DNA of 64,000 bases from an uncultured Ruminococcus sp. (GCA_900315975.1 ONBA01000015.1:1-64000); one strand, 5' to 3'; positions 1 to 9,923 are shown, counted from the stretch's first letter. The notes: generated from the letters alone by a model not told the origin. Program-made: numbers and translations.

Positions 1-860
1 GTATATGTTCCGGCATAGCTTGCTGAACACGAACAGCCTGCTGCCTTTGTGGTTGTAGTTGCTGCTGTTGTAGTCTGCGGTGCTGTTGTCTGTGTCGCAG
101 CTTTCTGAATGTACTCCATTGAAACACAGCCGGAGATTCCGTTGTATTCAACGTGTGCCCACTTGCCGTCTGCCTTTGTTACCTTGAACTTTGCATTTGC
201 GGGTATTGTGCCGAGAAGCTTTGAACTTGCACTGTGGTCCGCTCTTATGTTGAGCGTATCTGTAATGTCCTTTGTAGTGTAGGTACCTGCATAGATTTCC
301 GAACACGAGCAGTTAATTGCCGGTGCAGAACCGCCATTGTACGTATATGTAAAGTAAGTCATCGGGTCAGAGTACATCTTACACGGCCAACCGCTCATAA
401 GTGTATCACATATTCCGAAGTGGAGGTGATTACCGGAGGACTGACCGGTACTTCCGACACTTCCGATAACATCTCCGGCAGAGACACTCTGTCCTGCTGA
501 AACCGAAACGGCTGAACAGTGAGCATAGAAAGTGTAAACACCGAGGTCGGGGTGCTGAAGAATAACCATGTATCCATAAGCGTCCATCCAGTCTGCAGCG
601 ACACAGCTTCCCGAATAAGCTGCATAGATATTAGCACCGTAATCAGCTTCAATATCAATAGCGTTGTGGTAGCCGGACGCATCGTTCTGATTTCTGCGTT
701 CGTCGAAACCTGTAGTAATATTCCTGTACTCGCCGTCAACAGGCCATGTTCCTGTAGTTGCAGCAAAGGTGTCATATCTGCCGGAAACTATCCCGGGTGC
801 TGTAAGCAGCATAGTCAGCGACATTGCCGCAGAAGCGAATTTTTTAATTATCCTTTTCAT
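1..860 (-). CDS. Secreted M23 (LytM-type) peptidase with SH3b domains, 3' end outside window
   Basis: Likely a zinc metallopeptidase that cuts peptidoglycan cross-bridges outside the cell. The frame starts at ATG 860 behind an AAGGAG site and runs off the window edge, so the C-terminus is missing. Residues 1 to about 33 form a signal peptide. The M23 core has the zinc ligands in GYHNAIDIEA (H65, D69), YAH (H114) and GNHLHFGI (H145, H147). A bacterial SH3 domain follows at about 185-262 (TLNIRADHSASSKLLGTIPA), then a Thr-rich linker and the start of a second unit. Both units open with a CSCS...YAGTY motif, so tandem SH3b repeats are likely. The family call is strong; the exact substrate is unknown. 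Confidence 0.9.
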   Translation of the reverse strand, partial: MKRIIKKFASAAMSLTMLLTAPGIVSGRYDTFAATTGTWPVDGEYRNITTGFDERRNQNDASGYHNAIDIEADYGANIYAAYSGSCVAADWMDAYGYMVILQHPDLGVYTFYAHCSAVSVSAGQSVSAGDVIGSVGSTGQSSGNHLHFGICDTLMSGWPCKMYSDPMTYFTYTYNGGSAPAINCSCSEIYAGTYTTKDITDTLNIRADHSASSKLLGTIPANAKFKVTKADGKWAHVEYNGISGCVSMEYIQKAATQTTAPQTTTAATTTTKAAGCSCSASYAGTY

Positions 861-909
861 AATAAACTCCTTAATCATCATTATGGGCAGTATCGCCCGC
901 ATACATACC

Positions 910-938
910 ATACTATCACATTTATCCTAAAATGTCAA
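910..938 (-). promoter_or_regulatory. Promoter of the M23 peptidase gene
   Basis: On the minus strand TTGACA (938-933) and TAGTAT (915-910) are separated by 17 bases, about 50 bases upstream of the start codon. Confidence 0.65.
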
Positions 939-952
939 ATTTAAAGAAAAAT

Positions 953-975
953 CCGGAACTGAAAATCAGTTCCGG
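953..975 (-). terminator. Intrinsic terminator of the Wzz-like gene
   Basis: A perfect 10-bp stem (CCGGAACTGA / TCAGTTCCGG) with a 3-base loop is followed on the minus strand by ATTTTTCTTT, just past the stop codon at 985. Confidence 0.85.
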
Positions 976-984
976 CTTTAGAAA

Positions 985-2625
985 TTATTTCTTTTTCTTG
1001 TTTTTATTTCTGGTGTTTGAATTGTTAGGATTGTTCTGCTTGGGAGTTTCCTTTACCGGTTCATTTTCGGTCTCAGTTTCGGTCTCTTCAGCAGCTTCTT
1101 CAACAGCATCAATAACATCCTCTGCGTCATCATCGCCGTCGCCGTTTTCAGCAGACTTTACTGCTGCGAGTGCTTTTCTCTTCTTGTTATCCTGAACAAG
1201 CGCTTCAATGAATGCAACTGCGAAGAATACGAGGAATGCAACTGCTTCAAGTGCAACGAGCGGAGTTTTAGCATTGTCAATAACAAGACCGAGTTTGCTT
1301 GAAACTGTGCTTGAAGCAGGAACGAGAACTGTATATGCATTTCCGTATGTTACATTTTTGTAGTAATCATCAGAAGTTGCCTTAACGAGTTCAACGAGGT
1401 TGGTTATCTTTGTATTTACAGATTCAAGACTTGTTTCAACCTTTTCAGTGAGTTCATTTGAACCTACAGGATTATTCTGAAGAGCTTCCTGTCTCTCCTT
1501 ATAGTACTCAATTCTCTGCTTTGTATTTGCAAGTGATGAAGCAATGTTATTCTTTGCCTGTATCATCTTATCATACTGCTCAGAAGCGATGCTTGACTGT
1601 GTATTTGTATCATCAGTACCATTTCCGAAGATCATGATCTGATCCTTCTGGTAGCTTGCGATAGAAGCATCATATGAAGCAAGTTCCTCTTCGTATGCAG
1701 CCTGTTCACGGTTCATAGCCTTGATCCTGTACTCATAGTAAGCAAGAGCCTGATCCTTATCCTTTGTAAGGTTGTTTACACTTACATATGAAGATATCTT
1801 ATCGAGGTCAATACTCTGTACAGTGTCGATAGCCTCATAGAGGTCGTCAAACGTATAACCGGTTTCAGCAGAACGGAAACGAGTCTTGTCCTCATTTGAG
1901 AGCTGCTTTACGTATCTCTTGAGTGTATCGAGGCTGTCTGAGAAAACGTCAACAGCTTCGGAATAATCATATTCTTTATAGTCGATAGCAGCAACAGCGC
2001 TTCCGAGTGACTCATTGTAGCCGTAAGTTTTATAGAAATAAGTCTCATACTGATTTAGTATTTCGTTAAGAACGCTTACAGCCTCTTTATCTGTGAGGTT
2101 TGTATTCTTGTAATCGAAATAAACGTAATACTGTGTTGGAAAATATGCTGTATCGAGGATCTTTTCTACAGCCTGAATACCGCCGCCTGAATTGCTGTCA
2201 AGGAAGCTCTCATACTTGGTGATCCTCTCAGCAGCATCTTGAGGTACAATACCCTTGAAAGAGATGCCCTGACGAATACTTTCAAGTTCTTCCTTATCAA
2301 TATCAAGCTCCTCCATAGCATCACTGATAACAGAAGGATCTTTTATAGTATTTACGTCAAGCTTTCTTCCGTCGGGAGCAAGCCCCTTCTCAATACCCGA
2401 GTAAGAGAAACTTACAAGAGCTGAAAGTGCAGGCTTGTTTACATGAGTTGTAACAGCAGCATATCCGAATGATACAACAACAAAGAACACTGCCGCAACT
2501 ATCCAAACTAAAAGGTATTTTTTAAGCTTTTTTATGACCGTGGAAATAGATACTACTACTTCATCTGCCTTATCTTCCTGATTTTTTATCGTAATATTAA
2601 GATTACGATCTTCTTTTTTAGCCAT
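985..2625 (-). CDS. Wzz/chain-length-determinant-like membrane protein
   Basis: A 546-residue protein with the architecture of polysaccharide copolymerases. It has a short cytoplasmic N-terminus, a membrane segment at about 37-57, a long extracytoplasmic region rich in predicted coiled coil, and a second membrane segment at about 455-477. A very acidic tail ends in a basic run (NTRNKNKKKK). I chose ATG 2625 because it has AGGAGG 5 bases upstream; an in-frame ATG at 2646 has no such site. It is monocistronic, with its own promoter and terminator. A role in setting glycan chain length or assembling surface polysaccharide is inference from the fold; no Walker or tyrosine-kinase domain is present. 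Confidence 0.6.
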   Translation of the reverse strand: MAKKEDRNLNITIKNQEDKADEVVVSISTVIKKLKKYLLVWIVAAVFFVVVSFGYAAVTTHVNKPALSALVSFSYSGIEKGLAPDGRKLDVNTIKDPSVISDAMEELDIDKEELESIRQGISFKGIVPQDAAERITKYESFLDSNSGGGIQAVEKILDTAYFPTQYYVYFDYKNTNLTDKEAVSVLNEILNQYETYFYKTYGYNESLGSAVAAIDYKEYDYSEAVDVFSDSLDTLKRYVKQLSNEDKTRFRSAETGYTFDDLYEAIDTVQSIDLDKISSYVSVNNLTKDKDQALAYYEYRIKAMNREQAAYEEELASYDASIASYQKDQIMIFGNGTDDTNTQSSIASEQYDKMIQAKNNIASSLANTKQRIEYYKERQEALQNNPVGSNELTEKVETSLESVNTKITNLVELVKATSDDYYKNVTYGNAYTVLVPASSTVSSKLGLVIDNAKTPLVALEAVAFLVFFAVAFIEALVQDNKKRKALAAVKSAENGDGDDDAEDVIDAVEEAAEETETETENEPVKETPKQNNPNNSNTRNKNKKKK

Positions 2626-2683
2626 TGTTTCCTCCTGAATATTCAAATATTTACAACAAGATATAATAATCCGTCACCTTATA

Positions 2684-2712
2684 ATAATATCACTGCGGCG
2701 AAAAAAAGTCAA
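2684..2712 (-). promoter_or_regulatory. Promoter of the Wzz-like gene
   Basis: Minus-strand TTGACT (2712-2707) and TATTAT (2689-2684) with a 17-base spacer, about 60 bases before the ATG at 2625. Confidence 0.65.
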
Positions 2713-2754
2713 CAGTTCTCTGATAATTTCAAAAAGTTTCCAAATATCAACAAA

Positions 2755-2774
2755 GCCTCCGGATAATCGGAGGC
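2755..2774 (-). terminator. Hairpin terminator after the GH43 gene
   Basis: GCCTCCG / CGGAGGC stem with a 6-base loop lies between two minus-strand genes. The longer T run (7 T) is on the plus side; on the minus side the run is CTTTGTTG, so termination in the gene direction may be moderate. Confidence 0.65.
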
Positions 2775-2804
2775 TTTTTTTGAAAAAAAGTACAAAAAGG
2801 AATA

Positions 2805-4262
2805 TTATACGAAAAATAGGTCTTTTATCTCGATATTGCCCTTTCCGGCATATGTTATAGTTACATCAAATCTGCCGCTGCAATTTTCCGCCGGAACGGT
2901 GATATCGGTCCATTCAGAAGCAGAAACTATGTCAGCTGACTTGCCGTTTATGGTCACCTTTCCGCAGCCTTCACCGCGGTAAGAAATGCCTATACTTCCG
3001 GCATTTCCTGAGAAATATCTGAACCTGATAAGGGTACCGTCTGATATCTCACCGATAAAGCGTTCGGTAATACCGTCAGAAGTCTTATGGGTAACATTCG
3101 GGAAGCTGTGGGTGAAAATCTTATTTGAGCCATGAGGCATATCGCCGTTTGTGATATGGCAGGCAATAACAGCGGGATAACGTCCTTCTGCACGGAGAGG
3201 ACCGCCGTTGAGTCCGCAGCTTGTTATCTCTACCTGTTTTATGCTTCCGTCGGGAGAAATAGTTATCGGCTCGGCACACGCCTGACGGCTGTAATCGGAC
3301 TTATGTGTAAGACGGTGGAAAAATACGTACCACTGACCGTTTATCTCAATTATACTGCCGTGAGTAGTACCGGTCATATTCATTCTTGTGTCGTCAGTTA
3401 CACCATTTACACCGACGTCTCCATTTGAAACTATAGTGCCGCGGAAAGTAAAGTCTCTGTCGGGGAAGTCGCTTACAGCATAGCAGAGTTCGTGATTTTT
3501 CTGCGATGAATAGATGAAATAATACTTGTCTCCGACCTTTCGCATAGAGCTTGCCTCGAAGAATTCGTGTCCGCCGAAGTCGGATTCATAGGGGATTATG
3601 TGGTGTGCCTCTTCCTTTACAGTGAGCATATCGTCCTCAAGCGTAACAACATTCGGACCGCTGATATTATCGGGATAAGAGAGAATCTCCTCGGGAGTTT
3701 TGCCGAAGCGTTCAACAGTTTCGTCCATTTTAGCTTTATCAGCGAGAAGCTCTTCCGCAGATTCCTCCATATACTGAGTACCATAGTAAATACGGATAGT
3801 GCCGTTGTCATTGAATGCGCAGGGGTCGAAGCACACATACTTCTGCATAGGCGAACCGTCGGGATTGCGTACAAAGCCTATATACTCGTATTTTCCGGCA
3901 GGCGAATCAGCTACTGCAACGCTTATAGGTCCATAATATCCACCCTGACCGAAGTCACCGGACATACAATAGTATAAATAGTATCTGCCGTCATTGCCCT
4001 GAACCACATCAGGCGCATACATATACGGACGCTTGCTGTAGTCGGGGTCTTGCTCCGCGCGGTATATAACTCCGTCGCACCGCCAGTCAGTGAGGTCGTT
4101 CACAGGAGCGGAATAAACTGTATAATCGCCCATACAGAATGTTCTTCCGCCTTCAAAATCGTGTGAACCGTAGAGGTACACCCTGTCGCCGAAGATGTGA
4201 GGTTCACCGTCGGGGATATAGGTATCGAGTGGCAGAAAAGGATTATAAGCCTGCTTTTTCAT
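2805..4262 (-). CDS. Glycoside hydrolase family 43 enzyme (arabinosidase/xylosidase type)
   Basis: A 485-residue enzyme without a signal peptide, so probably cytoplasmic and acting on imported oligosaccharides from plant hemicellulose. The five-bladed propeller signatures of GH43 are visible: D18 in IPDGEPHIFGD (candidate base), D146 in CFDPCAFNDNG (candidate pKa modulator) and E236 in HEFFEASSMRK (candidate acid). The last 110 residues form a beta-rich domain resembling a carbohydrate-binding module (SIGISYRGEGCGKVTINGKS). Expected activity is alpha-L-arabinofuranosidase or beta-xylosidase, but the subfamily cannot be fixed by eye. ATG 4262 has AAAGGAG upstream. No transporter or regulator of sugars lies next to it. 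Confidence 0.85.
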   Translation of the reverse strand: MKKQAYNPFLPLDTYIPDGEPHIFGDRVYLYGSHDFEGGRTFCMGDYTVYSAPVNDLTDWRCDGVIYRAEQDPDYSKRPYMYAPDVVQGNDGRYYLYYCMSGDFGQGGYYGPISVAVADSPAGKYEYIGFVRNPDGSPMQKYVCFDPCAFNDNGTIRIYYGTQYMEESAEELLADKAKMDETVERFGKTPEEILSYPDNISGPNVVTLEDDMLTVKEEAHHIIPYESDFGGHEFFEASSMRKVGDKYYFIYSSQKNHELCYAVSDFPDRDFTFRGTIVSNGDVGVNGVTDDTRMNMTGTTHGSIIEINGQWYVFFHRLTHKSDYSRQACAEPITISPDGSIKQVEITSCGLNGGPLRAEGRYPAVIACHITNGDMPHGSNKIFTHSFPNVTHKTSDGITERFIGEISDGTLIRFRYFSGNAGSIGISYRGEGCGKVTINGKSADIVSASEWTDITVPAENCSGRFDVTITYAGKGNIEIKDLFFV

Positions 4263-4386
4263 AGTATAACTCCTTTGTTTTCGTTATAATAAAAGAGCGG
4301 AAAAATGTGACCCGTCAGCCGGTTAAGCTGAGGGATTACAACATTTCCCGCCCATAACTTGTCATTTTCTTATAGTATGAACATTC

Positions 4387-5772
4387 TCAGACAGCATGAC
4401 CATTAGCCTTGATAACTTCAACAACGCTGTTAACGTATTTGCGGCAGGTCGCCTCGTCCTCAGCCTCTACCATAACTCTTACGAGCGGCTCAGTACCGCT
4501 CTCACGAACGAGGATACGTCCGGTAGTGCCGAGTTCTTCCGAAACCTTTGCGACGATAGCCTGAACATCAGGGTCTGACTGAGCAGCCTTCTTGTCCTTT
4601 ACGCGAACATTCTCAAGCACCTGAGGATATACCACGAACGGAGCAGCAAGCTCACTGAGCTTCTTCTCGCGCGACATTATTACCTGCATTATCTTGAGAC
4701 TTGTAAGGATTCCGTCGCCTGTTGAAGCGTACTTAGAGAAGATGATGTGACCGGACTGCTCGCCGCCGAGGCAGCATCCGTGCTCCTTCATGTACTCATA
4801 AACGTACTTATCGCCTACAGCAGTTTTAGCGTAGTCGATACCTATTTCATCGAAAGCCTTGAAGAGTCCGAAGTTAGACATAACTGTAGCAACAACGGTA
4901 TTATTGACGAGCTTTCCGCGCTCCTTCATATATCTGCCGTAGATATAGAGGATATGGTCGCCGGAAATAAGATTTCCCTTTTCGTCAACACAGAGACAGC
5001 GGTCAGCGTCACCGTCATAAGCGAAACCTGCGTCGAGACCGTTCTCAACGACATATTTCTGAAGAACTTCGATATGAGTCGAGCCTGCATTATCGTTGAT
5101 ATTGATGCCGTTAGGTTCAGCGTTGATAACATGAGTTTCCGCGCCGAGAGCGTCAAAAACAGCCTTTGCGATATTCCATGAAGCACCGTTAGCGCAGTCG
5201 AGACCTATCTTCATGCCTCTGAAAGAGTACATGCCAAGAGAGATTAGGTAGCCGATATAGCGGTTTCTGCCGGAAACGTAGTCAACTGAGCGTCCTATTT
5301 TCTCACCCTTAGCGAATGGGAGTTCTTTCCACTCCTGACCGAAGGCATTGAGATTTCCGTCAAGATAAGCCTCAACGAGTTCAATGACCTCGTCCTCCAT
5401 TTTCTCACCATTGCCGTTGATGAGTTTAAGACCGTTATCGTGGTAGGGGTTATGGCTTGCCGATATCATGATAGCGCAGTCGAAACCGTCAACTCTTGAA
5501 ACGTAGGCAACAGAGGGAGTAGTTGTTACGTGGAGGAGGTAAGCGTCAGCACCGGAAGCCGTAAGACCGCCAACGAGTGAATATTCAAACATATAGCTGG
5601 AGCGGCGTGTGTCCTTACCGATAACGATACGTGCGGGAGTATCGTCACCCTTGCGTCTTTTGAGTTCGCCGTAATACCAGCCGATAAATCTGCCGACCTT
5701 GAAAGCATGGTCAGCTGTAAGATTTTCATTGGCAGTGCCTCTGAAACCGTCTGTGCCGAAATATTTGCCCAT
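4387..5772 (-). CDS. glmM: Phosphoglucosamine mutase GlmM
   Basis: Interconverts glucosamine-6-phosphate and glucosamine-1-phosphate in the cytoplasm, a step towards UDP-GlcNAc and peptidoglycan. The 461-residue protein starts with the family hallmark MGKYFGTDGFRGTAN. It carries the phosphoserine loop MISASHNP (S106 expected to be phosphorylated), the metal loop AYDGDADRC and the sugar-phosphate site RESGTEPLVRVMVE. Length is slightly above the usual 445-450. ATG 5772 follows AAGGAG. Two candidate promoters lie upstream, and no terminator is visible between it and the GH43 gene, so readthrough is possible. Confidence 0.97.
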   Translation of the reverse strand: MGKYFGTDGFRGTANENLTADHAFKVGRFIGWYYGELKRRKGDDTPARIVIGKDTRRSSYMFEYSLVGGLTASGADAYLLHVTTTPSVAYVSRVDGFDCAIMISASHNPYHDNGLKLINGNGEKMEDEVIELVEAYLDGNLNAFGQEWKELPFAKGEKIGRSVDYVSGRNRYIGYLISLGMYSFRGMKIGLDCANGASWNIAKAVFDALGAETHVINAEPNGININDNAGSTHIEVLQKYVVENGLDAGFAYDGDADRCLCVDEKGNLISGDHILYIYGRYMKERGKLVNNTVVATVMSNFGLFKAFDEIGIDYAKTAVGDKYVYEYMKEHGCCLGGEQSGHIIFSKYASTGDGILTSLKIMQVIMSREKKLSELAAPFVVYPQVLENVRVKDKKAAQSDPDVQAIVAKVSEELGTTGRILVRESGTEPLVRVMVEAEDEATCRKYVNSVVEVIKANGHAV

Positions 5773-5835
5773 AATATTTATCTCCTTAGAAATATTGCAA
5801 TAACTATGGCACTGCTGCTGATTATCCCATGTACT

Positions 5836-5865
5836 ATTATATCATAGGATAATTGATACAGTCAA
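5836..5865 (-). promoter_or_regulatory. Proximal promoter candidate for glmM
   Basis: Minus-strand TTGACT (5865-5860) and TATAAT (5841-5836) with an 18-base spacer, about 60 bases upstream of the glmM ATG. Confidence 0.6.
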
Positions 5866-5970
5866 TATCATAGATTGCTGAATGCCGCGATATCTAACTG
5901 ATAATTGCGGAATTTTGATATGTATTATTATGCGGGTATGGTATATAAAATGCATAAACCGCTATATTAG

Positions 5971-5999
5971 AGTATAGCACTATAATCAGATATTGTCAA
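5971..5999 (-). promoter_or_regulatory. Distal promoter candidate for glmM
   Basis: Minus-strand TTGACA (5999-5994) and TATACT (5976-5971), spacer 17. If used, the leader is about 190 bases. The 410-base gap between glmM and hrcA otherwise holds only AT-rich DNA and the hrcA promoter/CIRCE region. Confidence 0.55.
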
Positions 6000-6083
6000 A
6001 CATAAAAAAAACGGCGTGGCTGTATAAAAGGATAGGGTGTGCCGATTCAGAATTATGCAAAATGACGAAAATGAATAAAAGCC

Positions 6084-6112
6084 TTGACATTGGGTGATAA
6101 TAGTGGTAAATT
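6084..6112 (+). promoter_or_regulatory. Promoter of the hrcA-grpE-dnaK operon
   Basis: TTGACA (6084-6089), 17-base spacer, TAAATT (6107-6112) with an extended -10 TGG just before it. The predicted start of transcription falls at the edge of the CIRCE operator. Confidence 0.75.
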
Positions 6113-6116
6113 AATA

Positions 6117-6143
6117 TTAGCACTCGGAGACAGAGAGTGCTAA
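6117..6143 (+). promoter_or_regulatory. CIRCE operator (HrcA binding site)
   Basis: A perfect match to the known CIRCE inverted repeat: TTAGCACTC, nine bases, GAGTGCTAA. It overlaps the predicted transcription start, as in other HrcA-regulated heat-shock operons, so HrcA should repress this operon and be released on heat stress. Confidence 0.97.
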
Positions 6144-6191
6144 ACAAGTGCCGGACATCATCTGACCGGTATATGAAAGGTTGTGTTTTTC

Positions 6192-7241
6192 GTGGACGAC
6201 AGAAAGCTTAAAGTTCTTGCTGCTGTAGTTGACGAATATATCAGGACCGGCGAGCCTGTCGGCTCAAAGACTATATCACAGCTCGGGCATATCAAGGCTT
6301 CTTCTGCTACTATCAGAAACGATATGGCAATGCTTGAACAGCTCGGCTACCTCGAACAGCCTCATACGTCCGCAGGCAGAATACCTACCTACCTCGGATA
6401 CCGCCTTTATATCGACGAACTTATGACCCTCCCTGAACTCTCAGATGAGGAAAAGAAAATGCTCGATGAAAGGCTCGGCGGAGACGATACTCCCGAGGAA
6501 CTGCTGATACAGAATGCCGCATCTGCTCTGACTGAGCTGACTCACTGCGCCGCTGTAGTCGCAAATTCAGCACCGCGCTTCTCGGTTATATCGAAAGTCG
6601 AAGTGATACCAACAGGAAAGCGCCTTTACGTTATCCTGCTGATAACGTCAAACGGAAGCATAAAGAATAAAGCTTGCAGACTTGAGTTCGACCTCAGCCA
6701 TGAACAGCTCGATTTCTTTACCAAATATATAGATGAGAACCTCAGCGGTATTTCCGTTGACGACCTCTCAGAGGAAATGCTCGATAAGATGATAGCCGCC
6801 GTATCCGCGTATATGGTAACGCTCTCACCGCTCGTCAAGGGCATATGCGAGCTTTCAGAAGATCTGAGGCATCAGGAACTCACAGTCAGCGGCGGAGAAA
6901 AGCTTCTCTCCTGCGACGAGCTCGATAAAACGGAAGTTGTCCGATTTATCAAGCATAAGCATGAACTTACCGACCTGCTTGAAGATTCATTCAGCGGTAT
7001 ACAGGTAAAGTTCGGCGCAGGCGGTAATTTCGCTATCGGCAATTCGAGCATGATAGTCTCAAAATACCGCAGAAACGGCGAAGAAGCCGGTTCTCTCGGC
7101 ATTATCGGTCCGATGAGAGTTGACTATAAAAAGATAATTCCCTACATCGAATACCTGACAGGAAAGATATCAGACCGTATGTCAGGCGATGATGAGAATA
7201 CATTTGCGGGAACGGATATTAACACATCACCGGACTCGTAG
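6192..7241 (+). CDS. hrcA: Heat-inducible transcription repressor HrcA
   Basis: Repressor of the CIRCE regulon; it binds the operator 50 bases upstream and needs GroEL for activity in characterised species. The N-terminal winged helix is clear (RKLKVLAAVVDEY, TGEPVGSKTI, SSATIRNDMAMLEQLGYL), followed by the GAF-like HrcA domain. Two GTG codons are in frame. GTG 6183 lies only 2 bases after the GAAAGG site, whereas GTG 6192 has an 11-base spacing and gives the family-typical MDDRKLK start, so I use 6192 (349 residues). It is first in the operon, 16 bases before grpE. Confidence 0.95.
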   Translation: MDDRKLKVLAAVVDEYIRTGEPVGSKTISQLGHIKASSATIRNDMAMLEQLGYLEQPHTSAGRIPTYLGYRLYIDELMTLPELSDEEKKMLDERLGGDDTPEELLIQNAASALTELTHCAAVVANSAPRFSVISKVEVIPTGKRLYVILLITSNGSIKNKACRLEFDLSHEQLDFFTKYIDENLSGISVDDLSEEMLDKMIAAVSAYMVTLSPLVKGICELSEDLRHQELTVSGGEKLLSCDELDKTEVVRFIKHKHELTDLLEDSFSGIQVKFGAGGNFAIGNSSMIVSKYRRNGEEAGSLGIIGPMRVDYKKIIPYIEYLTGKISDRMSGDDENTFAGTDINTSPDS

Positions 7242-7257
7242 AAAGGAGCAGACATAA

Positions 7258-7833
7258 GTGGAAGAAAACATCAAGAACAATGAACTTCCCGAAGAAGAAA
7301 ACGTGCCCGCGGAGGAGTTGGCTCCCGAAGAGGAGTGCAGTGCGGAGGATTCACTCGATGAAGACGACGCAGCAAGCGAATACAACGACACCGCAAATGA
7401 GTACGCAGCTCTTGAAGAGCAGCTTTCGGAAGCAAATGATAAATATCTCAGACTCTTCGCTGAATACGATAACTACAGAAAGAGAACCGCAAGAGAAAAA
7501 GCTGATACCTATTCTAATGCATCAGCTAAATGTATCGAGAACCTTCTCCCTGTTATCGACAGCTTTGAGCGTTCACTCGAATTCGAGTGCAGCGATGAGA
7601 ATTTCAAAAACGGCATGAGCATGATATTCGGGCAGATAAAGGAGTTCCTCACAAAGATGAACGTAACCGAACTTGAAGCCCTCGGCGCAGAGTTCGACCC
7701 GAATTTCCACAATGCTATCCAGCAGCTCGACGGAACAGATTACGCAAGCAATCACGTTTGTCAGGTGTTCCAGAAAGGCTATATGATGGGCGATAAGCTC
7801 ATACGTCCCGCAATGGTAGCGGTAGCGGTATAA
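7258..7833 (+). CDS. grpE: Nucleotide exchange factor GrpE
   Basis: Cytoplasmic exchange factor that releases ADP from DnaK. The 191-residue protein has an acidic low-complexity N-terminus, a long helix with the family stretch KYLRLFAEYDNYRKRTAREK, and the beta-domain ending FQKGYMMGDKLIRPAMVAVA. It starts at GTG 7258 behind GAAAGGAG. It is the second gene of the operon, between hrcA and dnaK, and shares CIRCE control. Confidence 0.97.
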   Translation: MEENIKNNELPEEENVPAEELAPEEECSAEDSLDEDDAASEYNDTANEYAALEEQLSEANDKYLRLFAEYDNYRKRTAREKADTYSNASAKCIENLLPVIDSFERSLEFECSDENFKNGMSMIFGQIKEFLTKMNVTELEALGAEFDPNFHNAIQQLDGTDYASNHVCQVFQKGYMMGDKLIRPAMVAVAV

Positions 7834-7874
7834 AACCAATAAACTTTATGATTTCTATTTAGGAGGAATATATT

Positions 7875-9734
7875 ATGGCAAAGATAATCGGAATCGACCT
7901 TGGTACTACAAACTCCTGCGTAGCCGTTATGGAAGGCGGTAACGCAGTCGTTATCCCTAACAGCGAAGGCGCAAGAACCACACCTTCCGTTGTCGCTTTT
8001 ACAAACAGCGGTGAGCGTCTCGTAGGTCAGGTAGCAAAGAGACAGGCTATCACAAACCACGACAGAACAGTTGCCTCCATCAAGAGACACATGGGTTCAA
8101 ATTATAAGGTATCTATCGACGGCAAGAACTACACTCCTCAGGAAATTTCAGCTATGATCCTTCAGAAGCTCAAGGCTGACGCTGAGGCTTACCTCGGTGA
8201 GACAGTTTCAGAGGCTGTTATCACAGTTCCTGCTTACTTCACAGACGCTCAGAGACAGGCTACTAAGGACGCAGGTCAGATCGCAGGTCTCAACGTAAGA
8301 CGTATCATCAACGAGCCTACTGCTGCTGCTCTTTCCTACGGTATCGACAAGGAAGAAGAACAGACAGTTATGGTTTACGACCTCGGCGGCGGTACATTCG
8401 ATGTATCCATCATCGAGATGGGTGAAGACGTTCAGCAGGTTATTGCTACAGCAGGTAACAACCATCTCGGCGGTGACGACTTCGATCAGCGTATCATCGA
8501 CTGGATGATCGAAGAGTTCAAGAAAACCGAGGGTGTTGACCTCTCACAGGATAAGATGGCTGCTCAGAGACTCAAGGACGCAGCTGAAAAGTCCAAGATC
8601 GAGCTCTCATCTACTACAACTTCAAACATCAACATTCCTTTCATCACTGTTGATGCATCAGGTACTCCTAAGCACCTCGACCTCACACTTACACAGGCTA
8701 AGTTCAACGAACTCACAGCTGACCTCGTTGAGGCTACAATGGGACCTGTAAGACAGGCTCTCAATGACAGCGGACTCAACATCTCCGAGATCAACAAGGT
8801 GCTCATGGTCGGCGGTTCTTCAAGAATCCCCGCAGTTCAGGAAGCTGTTAAGAAGCTCATCGGCAAGGATCCCTTCAAGGGCATCAACCCTGACGAGTGC
8901 GTAGCTCTCGGTGCTGCATATCAGGGCGGCGTTCTCGGCGGCGAAGTTAAGAACGGTCTCCTCCTCCTCGACGTTACTCCGCTTTCACTCGGTATCGAGA
9001 CAGCAGGCGGCGTTTGCACAAAAATGATCGAGAGAAATACTACTATCCCGACAAAGAAATCACAGATATTCTCAACATATTCCGATAATCAGCCTGCCGT
9101 TGATATCAACGTTCTTCAGGGTGAGCGTGAATTCGCTAAGGACAACAAGCAGCTCGGAACATTCCGTCTCGACGGTATCGCTCCCGCTCCCAGAGGAATC
9201 CCCCAGATCGAGGTAACATTCGATATCGACCAGAACGGTATCGTTCATGTTTCCGCTAAGGACCTCGGTACAGGCAAGGAGCAGAACATCACTATCACTT
9301 CTTCTACAAATATGTCCAAGGACGATATCGAGAAGGCTGTCAAGGAAGCTGAGCAGTATGCAGCTGACGATAAGAAGCGCCGTGAACAGGTTGACACAAC
9401 GAACGAAGCTGAGCAGCTCGTATTCCAGTGCGAAAAGGCTCTCACAGACTTCGGCGATAAGGTATCTGCTGACGAGAAGTCAAATATCGAATCCAAATCC
9501 GCAGCTCTCAAGTCTGCTATCGCAGCTGACAACTTCGACGAGATAAAGACTCTCAAGGAAGACCTCCAGAAGGCTTTCTACGACCTCTCTGCAAAGATCT
9601 ATCAGCAGGCTAACCCCAACGGCGAGGGCATTGATCCGTCACAGTTCGCAAACATGGGCGGTGCAGCAGGTGCAGCTGATAACAGCGGTTCTAACGATGA
9701 CGGCGTTGTTGACGCTGACTTCACTGAGGTTTAA
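7875..9734 (+). CDS. dnaK: Chaperone DnaK (Hsp70)
   Basis: ATP-dependent Hsp70 chaperone, 619 residues, the normal length for a Firmicute. The ATPase domain begins [17 protein letters not shown] and has the phosphate loop [12 protein letters not shown] and the VGGSSRIP motif. The substrate domain has [14 protein letters not shown]. The C-terminal lid ends in an acidic tail VVDADFTEV. It starts at ATG 7875 with AGGAGG upstream. Its codon use is noticeably more biased than its neighbours (many CTC, GCT and AAG codons), as expected for a highly expressed gene. Confidence 0.99.
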   Translation: MAKIIGIDLGTTNSCVAVMEGGNAVVIPNSEGARTTPSVVAFTNSGERLVGQVAKRQAITNHDRTVASIKRHMGSNYKVSIDGKNYTPQEISAMILQKLKADAEAYLGETVSEAVITVPAYFTDAQRQATKDAGQIAGLNVRRIINEPTAAALSYGIDKEEEQTVMVYDLGGGTFDVSIIEMGEDVQQVIATAGNNHLGGDDFDQRIIDWMIEEFKKTEGVDLSQDKMAAQRLKDAAEKSKIELSSTTTSNINIPFITVDASGTPKHLDLTLTQAKFNELTADLVEATMGPVRQALNDSGLNISEINKVLMVGGSSRIPAVQEAVKKLIGKDPFKGINPDECVALGAAYQGGVLGGEVKNGLLLLDVTPLSLGIETAGGVCTKMIERNTTIPTKKSQIFSTYSDNQPAVDINVLQGEREFAKDNKQLGTFRLDGIAPAPRGIPQIEVTFDIDQNGIVHVSAKDLGTGKEQNITITSSTNMSKDDIEKAVKEAEQYAADDKKRREQVDTTNEAEQLVFQCEKALTDFGDKVSADEKSNIESKSAALKSAIAADNFDEIKTLKEDLQKAFYDLSAKIYQQANPNGEGIDPSQFANMGGAAGAADNSGSNDDGVVDADFTEV

Positions 9735-9740
9735 TTAACA

Positions 9741-9914
9741 GTGAGTCAGGGTACAAAAAATGCGATAAAGTATGTAATCATAATTGCAGCCCTTATCGCA
9801 GCAGTCTGGCTTGGTCTCAAATGGTTCGGCGGAATTGCTAATGATAATGCCGGAAAAGTTGACGGCGGCAAAAGTCAGGCTGAACAGCGTGTAGACGAAT
9901 ACGCAAATGGTTAA
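9741..9914 (+). CDS. 57-residue single-pass membrane protein between dnaK and dnaJ
   Basis: A short frame beginning with GTG 9741, seven bases after the dnaK stop, with GAGGT 10 bases upstream at the end of dnaK. The product has one hydrophobic segment (about residues 9-31, KYVIIIAALIAAVWLGLKWF) followed by a polar tail rich in Gly, Lys and Asp. I do not recognise a family. Tight spacing suggests co-transcription and perhaps translational coupling with dnaK. The alternative is that it is a chance frame, but the clean hydrophobic-then-polar pattern favours a real small protein. Confidence 0.5.
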   Translation: MSQGTKNAIKYVIIIAALIAAVWLGLKWFGGIANDNAGKVDGGKSQAEQRVDEYANG

Positions 9915-9923
9915 ATAAACTTT